Assembly (NCBI RefSeq): GCF_025685425.1
Contig: NZ_JAGTAS010000020.1
Location: 62,001 to 126,000 of the forward strand
Direction of reading: 5' to 3'
Length of the DNA: 64,000 bases
Origin: Terriglobus albidus
GTDB taxonomy: Bacteria; Acidobacteriota; Terriglobia; Terriglobales; Acidobacteriaceae
Part shown: piece after piece, positions 7,967 through 17,608 of the stretch
Numbering within the stretch: position 1 is the stretch's first letter
Layout: every line of letters begins with the position of its first letter
The notes under the pieces: generated by a model
The model's database searches: none
What the model was told of the DNA's origin: nothing
The model's input: only the letters and a program-made list of their open reading frames with translations
Program-made: the position numbers and the translations under genes

Positions 7967-10003
7967 TTATTCAGTTACTCCGGCGTTGATCCACTTCTTC
8001 GTCGCTTCGTACTGCTGCGGACGTCCGAGGAAGTTCTTCACCAACGTGTTCGCGCTTGCTGTTCCACCGGGTTCCAATATTGTTTTGCGGTAGCGCATCG
8101 CTGCCGGGCCATCGAGCAGGTTCTTGGGATCGAACTGTCCGAAGAAGTCCAGTGCGATGACTTTGCTGAGCTGGTAGGTGTAGTAGTTCGAAGAGTAGCT
8201 GATCAGGTGTGTGAACGTGGCATACATGCGCACATCGGGTGAACCGGCATAGGGCGAGTATTTCGCCTGTGCGGTGTACCAGAGCTTGTCGACGTCGACA
8301 TCTTTGGCCGGCAGGTGGAACATCTCCAGCGCATAGGTACAGAACTGTAGCTGGCGCTCGACGGCCGTACCGCGACCGAACTGGTCGGCGCGGATCATGC
8401 CGTCGAAGAGCTGTTGCGGCATCAGCTCGCCGGTCTTGTAGTGCCTGGCAAAGGTATCGAGGACGGCCTTGGAAGCAAAGAACTCTTCCAGCATCTGCGA
8501 GGGCGCTTCGACGAAGTCCCATTCAATCGAAAAGGCGCCGGTGCCTGCCCACTGCTGCCGGTTGCCGAAGATGCCGTGCAGCATGTGGCCGAACTCGTGG
8601 AAGAAGGTCACCACATCGGCATACTGCATCAGTCCGGGATCGGTCGCGGTCGGCTCCGGAAAGTTCGCATTCAGGCGAGCCTCAGGAAGAGCGATTCCCT
8701 TCTTACCCTGTACGACGGTGCCGGCGTTGAACCACTTGTTCTTACCGGCACGCGGATGCATATCCAGATAGATGATGCCGATCTTCTGACGATCGGGAGT
8801 GGAGCGGTCAAAGACGTCGAAGGCCTTAACCGACGGATGCCAGAGTGCAGCGTCCTTTACCTGCACGAACTCGATATGGAACATGCGGACGGCGGTATCG
8901 AGCACACCCCTCTCTACCGCTTCATAGGGGAAGTAGGCGCGCACAGCCTGCGAGTCGAAGTTGAAGTTTGCGCGGCGGAAGAGCTCACCGAAGTAGGAGG
9001 CGGAGTAGTCGGGGATCTGGGTAAGGCCAGGTTCCTGCTTTTGTGCAAAGGCGAGAAGCTGGGCGTACTCCTTGTCCATGGCGGGACGGGCGGCCTTATC
9101 GAGCTCGTCGATCAACGACTGAATGTTGGCGGGTGTGCCGATCATCTTGTCGGCGCTGGCTAATTGCGCCCAGCTCTTCATGCCGATCCACTGAGCGATC
9201 TCTTCGCGCAGGGCGATGACCTGCAGCAGAAGATCCTTGTTGGCCGGATAGCAGCGGCCCATGTAAGTGAGGTAGAGCTGCTTCCGCAGAGCGGCTGATT
9301 TGGCGTAAGTGATGACCGGCCGGTAGTCGGGCTCGTCGGTGGTGATCGTAACCATGCCATGCTCGTCAGGCTGATGACGGGCGATGTAGTCGGCAGGCAG
9401 ACCATCGAGCTCGTCTGCTTTGACTTTGATGCTGGCGGTACCTTCGGCGATATTGCGGTTGAACTGGAGGGCCGCGGCGGTGAGCTTGTCACGCAGGTCA
9501 CGAATCTTCGCGCGGGTTGCTTCATCCTTATCGACACCAGCAAGGCGATACCCCTGCAGCTCGCGTTCGAGATAGTGCTTCGTCTCGGCATCGAGGCCGT
9601 CAGCCTTGATGGCTACGAGCGCGTCGTAGAGCTTGCGGTTGAGAGAGATCTCCGCACTGACGGCAGAGACACGCCGCAGCTCGGTCTGCGCGACATCGCG
9701 CAGCTCCTTTACCGGGGAGGCGTTGTTCAACAGCGACGGCCCCATGCTCGCTGTGGAGAGCGCGCGGCCCATCTCATCAAAAGGCGCCAGGGTGTTCTCG
9801 ATCGTACGCGCTCCCTGGACTTCGACGATCTGTTTTTCCAGCCGCGCCACATCATCGAGATGACGCTGCACCCAGGCCGTGACACCGGCGGGATCAGGAT
9901 TGCCGATCCAGACATGCAGCGGATCGTTGGCGGGTGTTTCGGCGATGACGGGGGCGGCGGTAAGTGTACTCATCAGCAATCCTGCAACGAGAAGTTTGCG
10001 CAC
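7967..10003 (-). CDS. Secreted M3-family zinc oligopeptidase
   Basis: The 678-residue M3 metallopeptidase (thimet oligopeptidase / Dcp class) carries the zinc motif H469-E-F-G-H473 and a following glutamate in SIEWDFVEAPSQMLEEF as likely third ligand. A signal peptide (LLVAGLLMSTLTAAPVIA) points to the periplasm, unlike cytoplasmic PrlC/OpdA. I place the start at GTG 10003, which has GGAG 9 nt upstream; the open frame reaching 10087 would add residues encoded by an A-repeat fragment. Expected role is cleavage of short peptides. It is monocistronic. Confidence 0.9.
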   Translation of the reverse strand: MRKLLVAGLLMSTLTAAPVIAETPANDPLHVWIGNPDPAGVTAWVQRHLDDVARLEKQIVEVQGARTIENTLAPFDEMGRALSTASMGPSLLNNASPVKELRDVAQTELRRVSAVSAEISLNRKLYDALVAIKADGLDAETKHYLERELQGYRLAGVDKDEATRAKIRDLRDKLTAAALQFNRNIAEGTASIKVKADELDGLPADYIARHQPDEHGMVTITTDEPDYRPVITYAKSAALRKQLYLTYMGRCYPANKDLLLQVIALREEIAQWIGMKSWAQLASADKMIGTPANIQSLIDELDKAARPAMDKEYAQLLAFAQKQEPGLTQIPDYSASYFGELFRRANFNFDSQAVRAYFPYEAVERGVLDTAVRMFHIEFVQVKDAALWHPSVKAFDVFDRSTPDRQKIGIIYLDMHPRAGKNKWFNAGTVVQGKKGIALPEARLNANFPEPTATDPGLMQYADVVTFFHEFGHMLHGIFGNRQQWAGTGAFSIEWDFVEAPSQMLEEFFASKAVLDTFARHYKTGELMPQQLFDGMIRADQFGRGTAVERQLQFCTYALEMFHLPAKDVDVDKLWYTAQAKYSPYAGSPDVRMYATFTHLISYSSNYYTYQLSKVIALDFFGQFDPKNLLDGPAAMRYRKTILEPGGTASANTLVKNFLGRPQQYEATKKWINAGVTE

Positions 10004-10058
10004 AAGGGATGTGCTCCAATTCGATCTGGATTGGGATGAGGATAACGCACTGAGAGAC

Positions 10059-10075
10059 GGTGGGAGCAGCGGGCT
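10059..10075 (+). repeat. A-family repeat fragment
   Basis: Only the first 17 bases of the A element (GGTGGGAGCAGCGGGCT) remain, in the same orientation as the full copies. Confidence 0.55.
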
Positions 10076-10113
10076 GAATGCGCCCATTCTTTATTGAGCA
10101 AGAAAGATGTTTT

Positions 10114-10376
10114 GAGCGCTGAAAGCGCGCTCTATATCAGCCTGGGGCAACGCCCCAGGTATGGAGGTAGCGAAACGATAAGAGGGCTGAAAGCCCGATC
10201 TATAACCCCCAATCGTCACAAGCGAAACGGTTCCTGAAACCGTTGTATGCCTACCAAAACGATAAGGTCTGATTGAAGGCTCTTATATAGGGCGGGTCTT
10301 CAGCCCTTTAACATCTTGTGGGTACCAAAACCTGGGGCGTTGCCCCAGGCTGGTATAGGTCGTGCCTTCAGCGCTC
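10114..10376. repeat. Two B-family repeats in inverted orientation
   Basis: 10114-10204 carries the B element in one direction (GAGCGCTGAAAGCGCGCTC, then CCTGGGGCAACGCCCCAGG, then GGGCTGAAAGCCC and CTATA). 10285-10376 carries it reversed (TATAGGGCGGG...CTTCAGCCC, CCTGGGGCGTTGCCCCAGG, CCTTCAGCGC). Together they form a large imperfect palindrome upstream of the M3 peptidase gene and past the 3' end of the SDR gene. No gene lies in 10004-10445. Confidence 0.75.
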
Positions 10377-10445
10377 ATCGCAGACGCGATGGATGGGACA
10401 CCCAGAGTTTGGGCTCCGAAACTTGGACATCCCCCGGGGACTAGT

Positions 10446-11345
10446 TCAGACTTCGACATACCTCATCTTCTTCAGATCTTCGATCAGGCTTGGCCCAATC
10501 GGCTTCCATCCCAACGCCTGTTGTGTCCATGCACTCGAGGCCGGCATATCCAATCCGGCGAAGATGGCGAGCCAACCAAAGTGTTCTGCGGCCTGCTCCT
10601 GTGAGATGGAGATCACCGGGACGTTCAGGCCCTGGCCGACGACCTCGGCGATCTCGCGCATGGAGACACCCTCTTCCGCAACAGCGTTGTAGCGTTTGCC
10701 TGCTTCGCCCTTCTCCAGCACCAGGCGGTACAACTCCGCTGCGGCAAACCGGGGCACGGCGGGCCAGCGATTACGTCCCTCGCCGATGTAAGGGGAGACG
10801 CCCTTCTCGCGTGCGATCTGGATGGCGTAGCTTACGAGGCCCTGCTTCTCGGTGTCGTGCACCTGGGGCAGACGAACGATCATGGTACGGACACCGCGTT
10901 CCCCCGCCGCTGCTACGGCCTCTTCGGTGGCGCCACGGGGAATGATCTTCGAGCTCACCGGAGGATCGGTCTCCAGGCCAATGTCGCCGTTTCCGCCATG
11001 GCCCGCTACGCCGGTGCCGGAGGTGACGATCAGCGGGCGGTCGGAGCCGGCGAGCACCTCGCCCAGCGTCTGGATGACCTGACGGTCGTTTTCGCAGTTC
11101 GCCGCGAACCGGGAGAAGTCGTGGTTGAAGGCGGTGTGAATGACAGCGTCCGCATTGGCTGCTCCCTGGCGCAGGCTGTCCAGGTCTTCGAGGTCGCCGC
11201 GATGCACCTCTGCGCCTGCCTGGCGGAGCTGTTCTGCGCCAACCTCAGAACGTGTAAGACCGAGAACCTGATGGCCTGCCCGAATAAGCTCTGGAACGAT
11301 CGCCGAACCGATGAATCCTGTTGCACCCGTAAGGAAAACCCGCAT
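10446..11345 (-). CDS. SDR-family NAD(P)-dependent epimerase/oxidoreductase
   Basis: The 299-residue extended-type Rossmann protein begins with MRVFLTGATGFIGSAIV, the GxxGxxG nucleotide-binding loop at residues 7-13. It resembles NAD-dependent epimerase / NmrA-like oxidoreductases that lack a clear YxxxK diad (I do not see a standard one). Substrate is unknown. It is divergent from an AraC regulator with a 92-bp gap, a common arrangement for a regulator and its target, so the two are probably functionally linked. Confidence 0.85.
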   Translation of the reverse strand: MRVFLTGATGFIGSAIVPELIRAGHQVLGLTRSEVGAEQLRQAGAEVHRGDLEDLDSLRQGAANADAVIHTAFNHDFSRFAANCENDRQVIQTLGEVLAGSDRPLIVTSGTGVAGHGGNGDIGLETDPPVSSKIIPRGATEEAVAAAGERGVRTMIVRLPQVHDTEKQGLVSYAIQIAREKGVSPYIGEGRNRWPAVPRFAAAELYRLVLEKGEAGKRYNAVAEEGVSMREIAEVVGQGLNVPVISISQEQAAEHFGWLAIFAGLDMPASSAWTQQALGWKPIGPSLIEDLKKMRYVEV

Positions 11346-11437
11346 CGATACTCACCTCTACGAAGACGATAGGAGATGTGCGACATACGATCTATGCTTG
11401 AGAATCCGTAATACCTTCGCAAGCGTCCAATACAGCT

Positions 11438-12430
11438 ATGGATCCCCTCTCGGCCGTGTTGTCGTTGCTGAAGCCGCGCAGCTATACCTCCGGCGGCATG
11501 GATATGGGCGGCGACTGGTCGATCCAGTTTGGACCCCATGACGGCATCAAGTGCTACGCCGTGGTCTCCGGCGAGTGCTGGCTTGCGGTGGATGGCGTTC
11601 CTGACCCGGTGCGTGTCTTCGCCGGCGACTGTTACCTGCTGCCCTCAGGCCGTCGCTTCCGGATGGCGAGCGATCTCTCGCTGCCGCCGGTTGAGGCGCA
11701 GACCATCTTTCGTTTTCCGCTGAACGGCGCCATTGCAACCTACAACGGTGGAGGCGCATGCTTCGGGCTGGGCGGCCACTTTGCCCTTTCGGGCGATAGC
11801 AGCATGCTGCTGAAGGTGCTGCCGCCGATTGTGCATCTGTCCAGAGAATCAGATCGCGCGGCGATGCGATGGTGCCTGGAACGAATGATGCAGGAGTTAC
11901 GCGATCCGCAGCCGGGTGGATATCTGATCGCGCAGCAGCTCACATACATGATGCTGGTGCAGGCGCTGCGCCTGCATCTGGCGGAACAGGCAAACGGCAA
12001 TGTCGGCTGGCTGTTTGCGCTGGCGGATAAACAGATCAGTGCGGCGATGAGCTGCATTCATAACGAGCCTGCGCGGCGATGGACGCTGCAGATGCTGGCC
12101 GAAGAGGCGGGCATGTCGCGGTCGAGCTTTGCCGTGAAGTTCAAGGAGACGGTTGGTTCTTCTCCGATGGAGTACGTGACACGGTGGCGCATGCTCTTGG
12201 CTGCCGATAAGCTTTCGAACTCTTCGGATTCCATCTCTGCGATTGCGTTGTCGCTGGGGTATGAGTCTGAGAGCGCGTTTAGTACGGCATTCAAGCGGGA
12301 GAAGGGGTGTTCGCCGCGACAGTATGTGCGTGAGTGTGATGTGACTCGGCTTTCGGAAACGAAAAACGGTTCGAGCGTAGCTCGAATGCCCATGTCCCCT
12401 GGGGACATGGGGCACCCGGTGCATGGGTGA
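11438..12430 (+). CDS. AraC-family regulator with N-terminal cupin domain
   Basis: The 330-residue protein has an AraC_binding / Cupin_6-type N-terminal half (CYAVVSGECWLAVDGVP, LLPSGRRFRM) and two C-terminal helix-turn-helix motifs (WTLQMLAEEAGMSRSSFAVKF and SISAIALSLGYESESAFSTAF, ending KREKGCSPRQYV). It likely controls the divergent SDR gene. The last ~20 codons (GSSVARMPMSPGDMGHPVHG) are encoded by an intergenic-type repeat, so the ancestral C-terminus was probably near residue 310. Its TGA abuts the convergent MFS stop with no gap (TGATCA at 12428-12433). Confidence 0.88.
   Translation: MDPLSAVLSLLKPRSYTSGGMDMGGDWSIQFGPHDGIKCYAVVSGECWLAVDGVPDPVRVFAGDCYLLPSGRRFRMASDLSLPPVEAQTIFRFPLNGAIATYNGGGACFGLGGHFALSGDSSMLLKVLPPIVHLSRESDRAAMRWCLERMMQELRDPQPGGYLIAQQLTYMMLVQALRLHLAEQANGNVGWLFALADKQISAAMSCIHNEPARRWTLQMLAEEAGMSRSSFAVKFKETVGSSPMEYVTRWRMLLAADKLSNSSDSISAIALSLGYESESAFSTAFKREKGCSPRQYVRECDVTRLSETKNGSSVARMPMSPGDMGHPVHG
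12369..12427. repeat. Repeat module read into the AraC C-terminus
   Basis: GGTTCGAGCGTAGCTCGAA is followed by GCCCATGTCCCC / GGGGACATGGGGC and CACCCGG. It matches the organisation of the module at 7853-7905 and is translated as the tail of the AraC protein. Confidence 0.6.
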
Positions 12431-13687
12431 TCAAGAGACGACCGCTTGCGGTTGCACCTCTTCCTGGCTGATCTTTGCCCAGTCCTGCTTCAGGAACAGC
12501 GCAATGGCAGCAGCGAGGAGAAAGGCCGCAGATGTAATCGAAAGGCCGAAACCAAACCCGCGTTGCTGTGCGACACGGCCCACGGTGAAGGGTGCAACAG
12601 CACTTGCGATGCGGCCGAGGTTGTAGGCGAAGCCCATCGCGCGTCCGCGTAGCGCCGTGGGAAAGGCTTCGCTGGAGATGACGGAGAAGCCGCTGAAGAA
12701 GCCCGTGCCCCAGAAGCCGACGACGGGGCCAAGCAGCAACAGGGCCGTCGGTGTCTGCACCACTGCATAGAGCGGCACAATCAGCGCAGCCATCAGCAGA
12801 AAAGTGACGTAGACCGGCTTGCGGCCGAAGCGGTCTGCCAGCGGGCCGAAGCTGACGTAGCCGAGAAACGTGCCGAGCTGCATCACGATGGTGAACGTAG
12901 ACGTATGCAACACATCGAGACCGTGACCGCCTTTGCTTACCGGCGCAGAGAGAAACGATGGAGCCCAGGAGAAGAGCCCCCACCAGGCGAAGAGGCTCGC
13001 GGCGTTCATACCGGTGATGACCAAGGTGCGTGGAGCGAGCTTCCCGCGGAAGAGTGCCCCGGCAGATACGTTGGTCGCAGGCGTCCAGTGTTCCGGCTCC
13101 TTCACCTTACGGCGGATCCAGATCGTGATCAACGCGGGAAACAGGCCTGCGAGAAAGACGGCACGCCAGCCGAAGTGCGGCATGATGAGCGCGACAACTC
13201 CAGCGGCCAGGGCGTAGCCGATGGCCCATGCGCTCTGGACCAACGCCAGGGCCTTGGCCCGGTGCTGCTGCGGCCAGGTCTCTGCAACCAGGGCGGCGCC
13301 CGCAGCCCACTCGCCGCCCATACCGATGCCGAGTAAAAACCGGCAGAGCGCGAGTTGCGGAATTGTATGCACAAAGGCGCAGAGCCCGGTGCAGACGGTA
13401 TAGATCAGAATCGACAGCGAGAGAGCACGCGTGCGACCCAGGCGATCAGCAACGAAACCGAAGCCGATTCCCCCAGCTGCGGCAGAAAGCAGCGTGAAGC
13501 TCATAATCAGTCCGGCGGTGGCGGAGCTCATACCAAGGTCTTTCTGCGCCGCGGGAATGACCATTGAGTAGAGCATGACGTCCATGCTGTCGAGCATCCA
13601 GCCAAGGGCCGCAGCCAACAGGGCGTTACGCCGCGCCGGTTGCCTGGCCAGGGACCAGAAGGCTGGGTTGTCGACCAAGCTGTCCAT
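12431..13687 (-). CDS. MFS transporter, probably for the hydantoinase substrate
   Basis: The 418-residue protein has about 12 predicted TM helices and MFS signature loops (GFVADRLGRTRAL after TM2, GIGMGGEWAAGAALVAE in TM4-5, PLADRFGRKPVY in the second half). GIGMGGEWAAG is typical of the aromatic acid / sialate:proton symporter branches. The start is ATG 13687; a GTG lies one codon upstream. It is divergent from hyuAB by 138 bp, which suggests it imports the compound those proteins act on. Substrate is not determinable here. Confidence 0.88.
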   Translation of the reverse strand: MDSLVDNPAFWSLARQPARRNALLAAALGWMLDSMDVMLYSMVIPAAQKDLGMSSATAGLIMSFTLLSAAAGGIGFGFVADRLGRTRALSLSILIYTVCTGLCAFVHTIPQLALCRFLLGIGMGGEWAAGAALVAETWPQQHRAKALALVQSAWAIGYALAAGVVALIMPHFGWRAVFLAGLFPALITIWIRRKVKEPEHWTPATNVSAGALFRGKLAPRTLVITGMNAASLFAWWGLFSWAPSFLSAPVSKGGHGLDVLHTSTFTIVMQLGTFLGYVSFGPLADRFGRKPVYVTFLLMAALIVPLYAVVQTPTALLLLGPVVGFWGTGFFSGFSVISSEAFPTALRGRAMGFAYNLGRIASAVAPFTVGRVAQQRGFGFGLSITSAAFLLAAAIALFLKQDWAKISQEEVQPQAVVS

Positions 13688-13825
13688 CACGTGCGCCCCT
13701 GTGTGTGGGTGAGCATGATCGTATGCGAGAGCAGCGCTGTCGGCAAGATGTAACCGTCCGTGCCGTCAGCCGCTGGTATTGCAGAGACGGCACGCATATG
13801 ATTCCTTCCAAATGGAGCACTTTCT

Positions 13826-15814
13826 TTGCGCATAGCGATCGACAGCGGCGGCACCTTTACCGATTGTGTGTATCTTGCCGGCGGTGAGGTGCGGGTTCTG
13901 AAGTTGTTTTCGACTCCGGCCGATCCCAGCCGTGCCGTGCTGGATGCGGTGAAGCAGGTGACGACGAGCCCCGTGGTTCCAGAGGTGCGTCACGGCACTA
14001 CCGTCGGAACCAACGCCATGCTGGAACGCAAAGGCGCGCGAGTTGCATTTGTCACCACCGCTGGTTTTGAAGACACCATTGCGATCGGCCGCCAGGCGCG
14101 CACCAGCCTCTACGACTGGTTCCGCTCTCCACTGCCTTCCGTGGTTCCGAAAGAGCTTCGTTTCGGTGTGGATGAACGCGTCACTGCCGAAGGTCTTGTA
14201 TTGCGTGCGCCCTCGGAAGATTCGCTGCGGCAGCTTGCAATGGCAATTCAGAACAGCGGGGCGGAAGCGATTGCGATCTCATTGCTCTTCTCATTTGCCA
14301 ATCCTGTAAACGAGACCCGGGTGGCCGAAGCACTGAAGCCTTTGGGGCTCCCCATCTCGATCTCGCACCGGATTCTGCCGGAGTTCCGCGAATATGAGCG
14401 CGGAAGCACCATCGTGACCAACGCCTATCTGTCCCCGAAAGTAAGCACCTATCTTCATCGTCTGGAGACTGAGATCGACGCAGCAATCTCCGGCGGCAGC
14501 GTACAGGTGATGCAGTCTTCGGGCGGCATTATCACGGCTGCGATCGCCGCCGAGGAGCCGGTGCGCACAGTACTCTCCGGACCGGCGGGTGGCGTCATGG
14601 GGGCGTACCGGCTGGCGCGCTTGGCCGGCTTCGATAAGATCATCGCCTTCGACATGGGTGGAACCTCCACGGATGTCTCGCTGATCGATGCCGCCGAAGG
14701 AGGGCCACGCACCACCAGCGATGCCGTGATCTCTGAGATGCCGGTAAGCGTTCCGATGCTCGACATTCATACGGTAGGCGCAGGCGGTGGGTCCATCGCA
14801 CGCTTCGATGCCGGTGGAGCGTTGCATGTCGGGCCGGAGTCCGCGGGTGCTGTTCCAGGGCCAATCTGCTACGGACGCGGAACCCTGCCGACCGTCACCG
14901 ATGCCAACCTGGCGCTGGGGCGGCTTGATCCTGATCTCTTTCTCGGTGGCAAGGTGCGGCTGGATGACACGCGTGCGCTGCAGTGGATGGAAGAGGCACG
15001 CGGCGGGCTTGCCAGCGTGGAACAGTTTACTGCTGGCATCGTCCTGCTGGCAGAGACGGCGATGGAGAAAGCGATTCGTGTGATCTCGATTGAGCGTGGC
15101 TATGATCCGCGCGAGTTTACGCTGGTGAGCTTTGGCGGGGCCGGTCCGCTGCACGCCTGTTCGATGGCGCGTTCACTGCAGATTCCGCGCGTGCTGGTGC
15201 CGCGCCTACCCGGGGCGTTGTCTGCACTGGGGATTCTTCTTGCAGACACGGTCCGCGACTACAGCCGCACCGTGATGCTGCCGGCAGCTAATGAGGAGAT
15301 GCTTACAATCCAACTGCAGGAGCTCGAAGCACAAGCGACTGAAGAGTTGCAGCGGCAGGGGCTTCCCCGCGAAGCGGAATACTCCGCCGAACGGTCTATC
15401 GATCTACGCTATGTTGGCCAGGGCTATGAGCTGAACGTTCCCTACGGCGCGAACCACCTCGCGGAGTTTCATTCTCTCCATCGCAAACGCTATGGCTATG
15501 CCAGTGCTGAGACTCCGGTGCAGGCAGTGAATGTGCGCGTCCGTGTCACGATCTGCGCCGCTCCAGTGGATCTACCGAAGTCAAACATGATTCCCGGCAA
15601 TGGATCGCAGGCCGTACTGAAGACACGCCCGATCTATTTTAACGGAACGTGGAGAGAGAGCAATGTCTACCAGCGGGAGCAGCTCAAGCCGGGCGATCGA
15701 TTCGCAGGCCCTGCCCTAATCGCGGAGTACAGCGCCACCACCGTGGTGCCGCCCGGATGCATCGTCGAGGTCGACGCCTTCGGCAACTTAGTGATCGAGG
15801 TATACCCCGCATGA
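13826..15814 (+). CDS. hyuA: Hydantoinase/oxoprolinase subunit A (HyuA-like)
   Basis: The 662-residue protein of the HyuA family has a ribonuclease-H/actin-like ATP-binding start (MRIAIDSGGTFTDCVYLAGG), TVGTNAMLERKG, GPAGGVMGAYRLA, FDMGGTSTDVSLID and GGAGPLHACSMA. With HyuB it forms ATP-dependent 5-oxoprolinase, N-methylhydantoinase or acetone-carboxylase-like enzymes; which of these cannot be told from sequence alone. The start is TTG 13826 with GGAG 8 nt upstream. It overlaps hyuB by 4 nt (ATGA). Confidence 0.9.
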   Translation: MRIAIDSGGTFTDCVYLAGGEVRVLKLFSTPADPSRAVLDAVKQVTTSPVVPEVRHGTTVGTNAMLERKGARVAFVTTAGFEDTIAIGRQARTSLYDWFRSPLPSVVPKELRFGVDERVTAEGLVLRAPSEDSLRQLAMAIQNSGAEAIAISLLFSFANPVNETRVAEALKPLGLPISISHRILPEFREYERGSTIVTNAYLSPKVSTYLHRLETEIDAAISGGSVQVMQSSGGIITAAIAAEEPVRTVLSGPAGGVMGAYRLARLAGFDKIIAFDMGGTSTDVSLIDAAEGGPRTTSDAVISEMPVSVPMLDIHTVGAGGGSIARFDAGGALHVGPESAGAVPGPICYGRGTLPTVTDANLALGRLDPDLFLGGKVRLDDTRALQWMEEARGGLASVEQFTAGIVLLAETAMEKAIRVISIERGYDPREFTLVSFGGAGPLHACSMARSLQIPRVLVPRLPGALSALGILLADTVRDYSRTVMLPAANEEMLTIQLQELEAQATEELQRQGLPREAEYSAERSIDLRYVGQGYELNVPYGANHLAEFHSLHRKRYGYASAETPVQAVNVRVRVTICAAPVDLPKSNMIPGNGSQAVLKTRPIYFNGTWRESNVYQREQLKPGDRFAGPALIAEYSATTVVPPGCIVEVDAFGNLVIEVYPA

Positions 15815-17424
15815 GCGCGATGCAAGCTTCACAACCGCAGACAGCGGCAGCCATCGATCCGATTGAGCTGGCGGTTTTTAAAAGCGCGACGCATTCCATC
15901 GCCGAAGAGATGGGCGCGGCGTTGCGGCGAACCTCCTTCTCGCCGAACATCAAGGAGCGGCGCGACTACTCCTGCGCGGTCTTCGACAGCATGGGCCAGG
16001 TCATCGCCATGGGTGACCACATGCCGGTGCATCTGGGATCGATGCCCATGTCCGTCAAAGCGGTGATAGAGAGCATGACACTGCGTCCCGGCGATATCGC
16101 CATGCTGAACGATCCGTATGCCGGCGGAACCCATCTTCCGGATATCACCCTCGTGCTGGCCGTCTTCGCGGCCATCGATGCAGAAGCTCCGTTGATGTAT
16201 ATCGCCGTGCGCGCGCATCATGCGGATGTGGGCGGACTGTATCCCGGATCGATGGGTCTGTGCCGTGAGATCTACCAGGAGGGTCTGCGTATTCCTCCGG
16301 TGCTGATCGTCGACGGCGGCGAGATCAATCACGCGATCCTGCAGCTTGTGTTACACAACGTGCGTACTCCCGAGGAGCGCAAAGGTGATCTCCTTTCACA
16401 GATCGGCGCCTGCCGCGTGGGCGAGCTGCGCCTGCTGGAACTGATCGCGAAGCACGGAGCCGAACGCGTATGCCGGCTTTCGGCAGCACTGCTCGACTAC
16501 TCCGAGCGCCTGATGCGGGCGCAGTTCGCACAGTGCGCCAGTGGAAGCTATACGGCCGAAGACTTTATGGATAGTGATGGCTTCGACGAGACGCCGCTGC
16601 CCATACGCGTCACCATCACGCTCGACAACGAAACACAGACAGCGAAGGTCAGCTTCAAAGGCTGTCATCCGCAGGTGAGGAGCAGCATCAACGCGGTCTA
16701 TGCCGTCACTTATTCGGCTGTGTACTACGTGCTGCGCTGCCTGCTGCCGGAAGATGCTCCGGCGACCGCCGGCCTGATGCGGCCGGTCATCGTCGAAACA
16801 GAACGCGGCAGCATCGTCGACGCGGTACTTCCCGCCCCTGTTGCAGGCGGCAACGTGGAGACCTCGCAGCGCATTGTGGATGTGCTGCTGCGGGCTCTGG
16901 CAAAGGCGATGCCTGATCGCATTCCGGCCGCCAGCTCCGGGACGATGAACAACCTTACTATCGGTGGCGTCGATCACCGCACAGGCAAGCCCTTCGCGTA
17001 CTACGAGACCATCGCCGGAGGCATGGGCGCGCGACCCACGGCAGACGGCATCTCCGGCATTCACACCCACATGACCAACTCGCTGAACACGCCGGTCGAG
17101 GCGCTGGAGTATGCCTATCCCTTCCGCGTCATCCACTACGGCTACCGGGCTCATTCCGGCGGCGAAGGACAGTATCGCGGCGGCGATGGCATTGTGCGTG
17201 AGATTGAGCTGCTCGCACCGAGCACCATTACGCTGCTTACCGAGCGCCGTAAGTTTGCACCCTATGGGTTGCAGGGAGGTGCAGATGGAAAACGAGGAGT
17301 TTCCTATCTTCGTAGTGGAGAGACTGAAGAAGAGCTGCCGGCCAAATGCAGCATCCAGGCAAAGGCCGGTGACCGCATTCGCGTGGAGACGCCGGGTGGA
17401 GGCGGATGGGGTAAGCGATATTAA
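15811..17424 (+). CDS. hyuB: Hydantoinase/oxoprolinase subunit B (HyuB-like)
   Basis: The 537-residue hydantoinase B family protein includes IDPIELAVFKSATHSIAEEMG, the family's MGDHMPVHLGSMP block, NDPYAGGTHLPDI, RAHHADVGG and a C-terminal GGGGWG. Start ATG 15811 lies in an ATGA overlap with the hyuA stop, consistent with coupled translation of a two-subunit enzyme. A longer open frame back to 15649 lies inside hyuA and is not credible. Confidence 0.9.
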   Translation: MSAMQASQPQTAAAIDPIELAVFKSATHSIAEEMGAALRRTSFSPNIKERRDYSCAVFDSMGQVIAMGDHMPVHLGSMPMSVKAVIESMTLRPGDIAMLNDPYAGGTHLPDITLVLAVFAAIDAEAPLMYIAVRAHHADVGGLYPGSMGLCREIYQEGLRIPPVLIVDGGEINHAILQLVLHNVRTPEERKGDLLSQIGACRVGELRLLELIAKHGAERVCRLSAALLDYSERLMRAQFAQCASGSYTAEDFMDSDGFDETPLPIRVTITLDNETQTAKVSFKGCHPQVRSSINAVYAVTYSAVYYVLRCLLPEDAPATAGLMRPVIVETERGSIVDAVLPAPVAGGNVETSQRIVDVLLRALAKAMPDRIPAASSGTMNNLTIGGVDHRTGKPFAYYETIAGGMGARPTADGISGIHTHMTNSLNTPVEALEYAYPFRVIHYGYRAHSGGEGQYRGGDGIVREIELLAPSTITLLTERRKFAPYGLQGGADGKRGVSYLRSGETEEELPAKCSIQAKAGDRIRVETPGGGGWGKRY

Positions 17425-17455
17425 AAATTCACTATCAAAGCGATCCGTTCCAAAG

Positions 17456-17608
17456 GGTGGGAGCAGCGGGCTTCAGCCCGCTGAGTTAGGCCTAATAACA
17501 CGTTGGGCTTTAGCCCTGGGCTTTCTGCTCAACAGAGCAAAAGGCCCAAGGCTAAAGCCCGTTCTTTCTAGAGCGAATAACGGTGGGCTGAAGCCCACCT
17601 CTCCCACC
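17456..17608 (+). repeat. A-family intergenic repeat, copy 2
   Basis: This is a full copy from GGTGGGAGCAGCGGGC to CTCTCCCACC, including TTAGCCCTGGGCTTT / AAAGGCCCAAGGCTAA pairing arms. It lies between hyuB and the DUF2252 gene and is in the same orientation as the other A copies. Confidence 0.85.
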
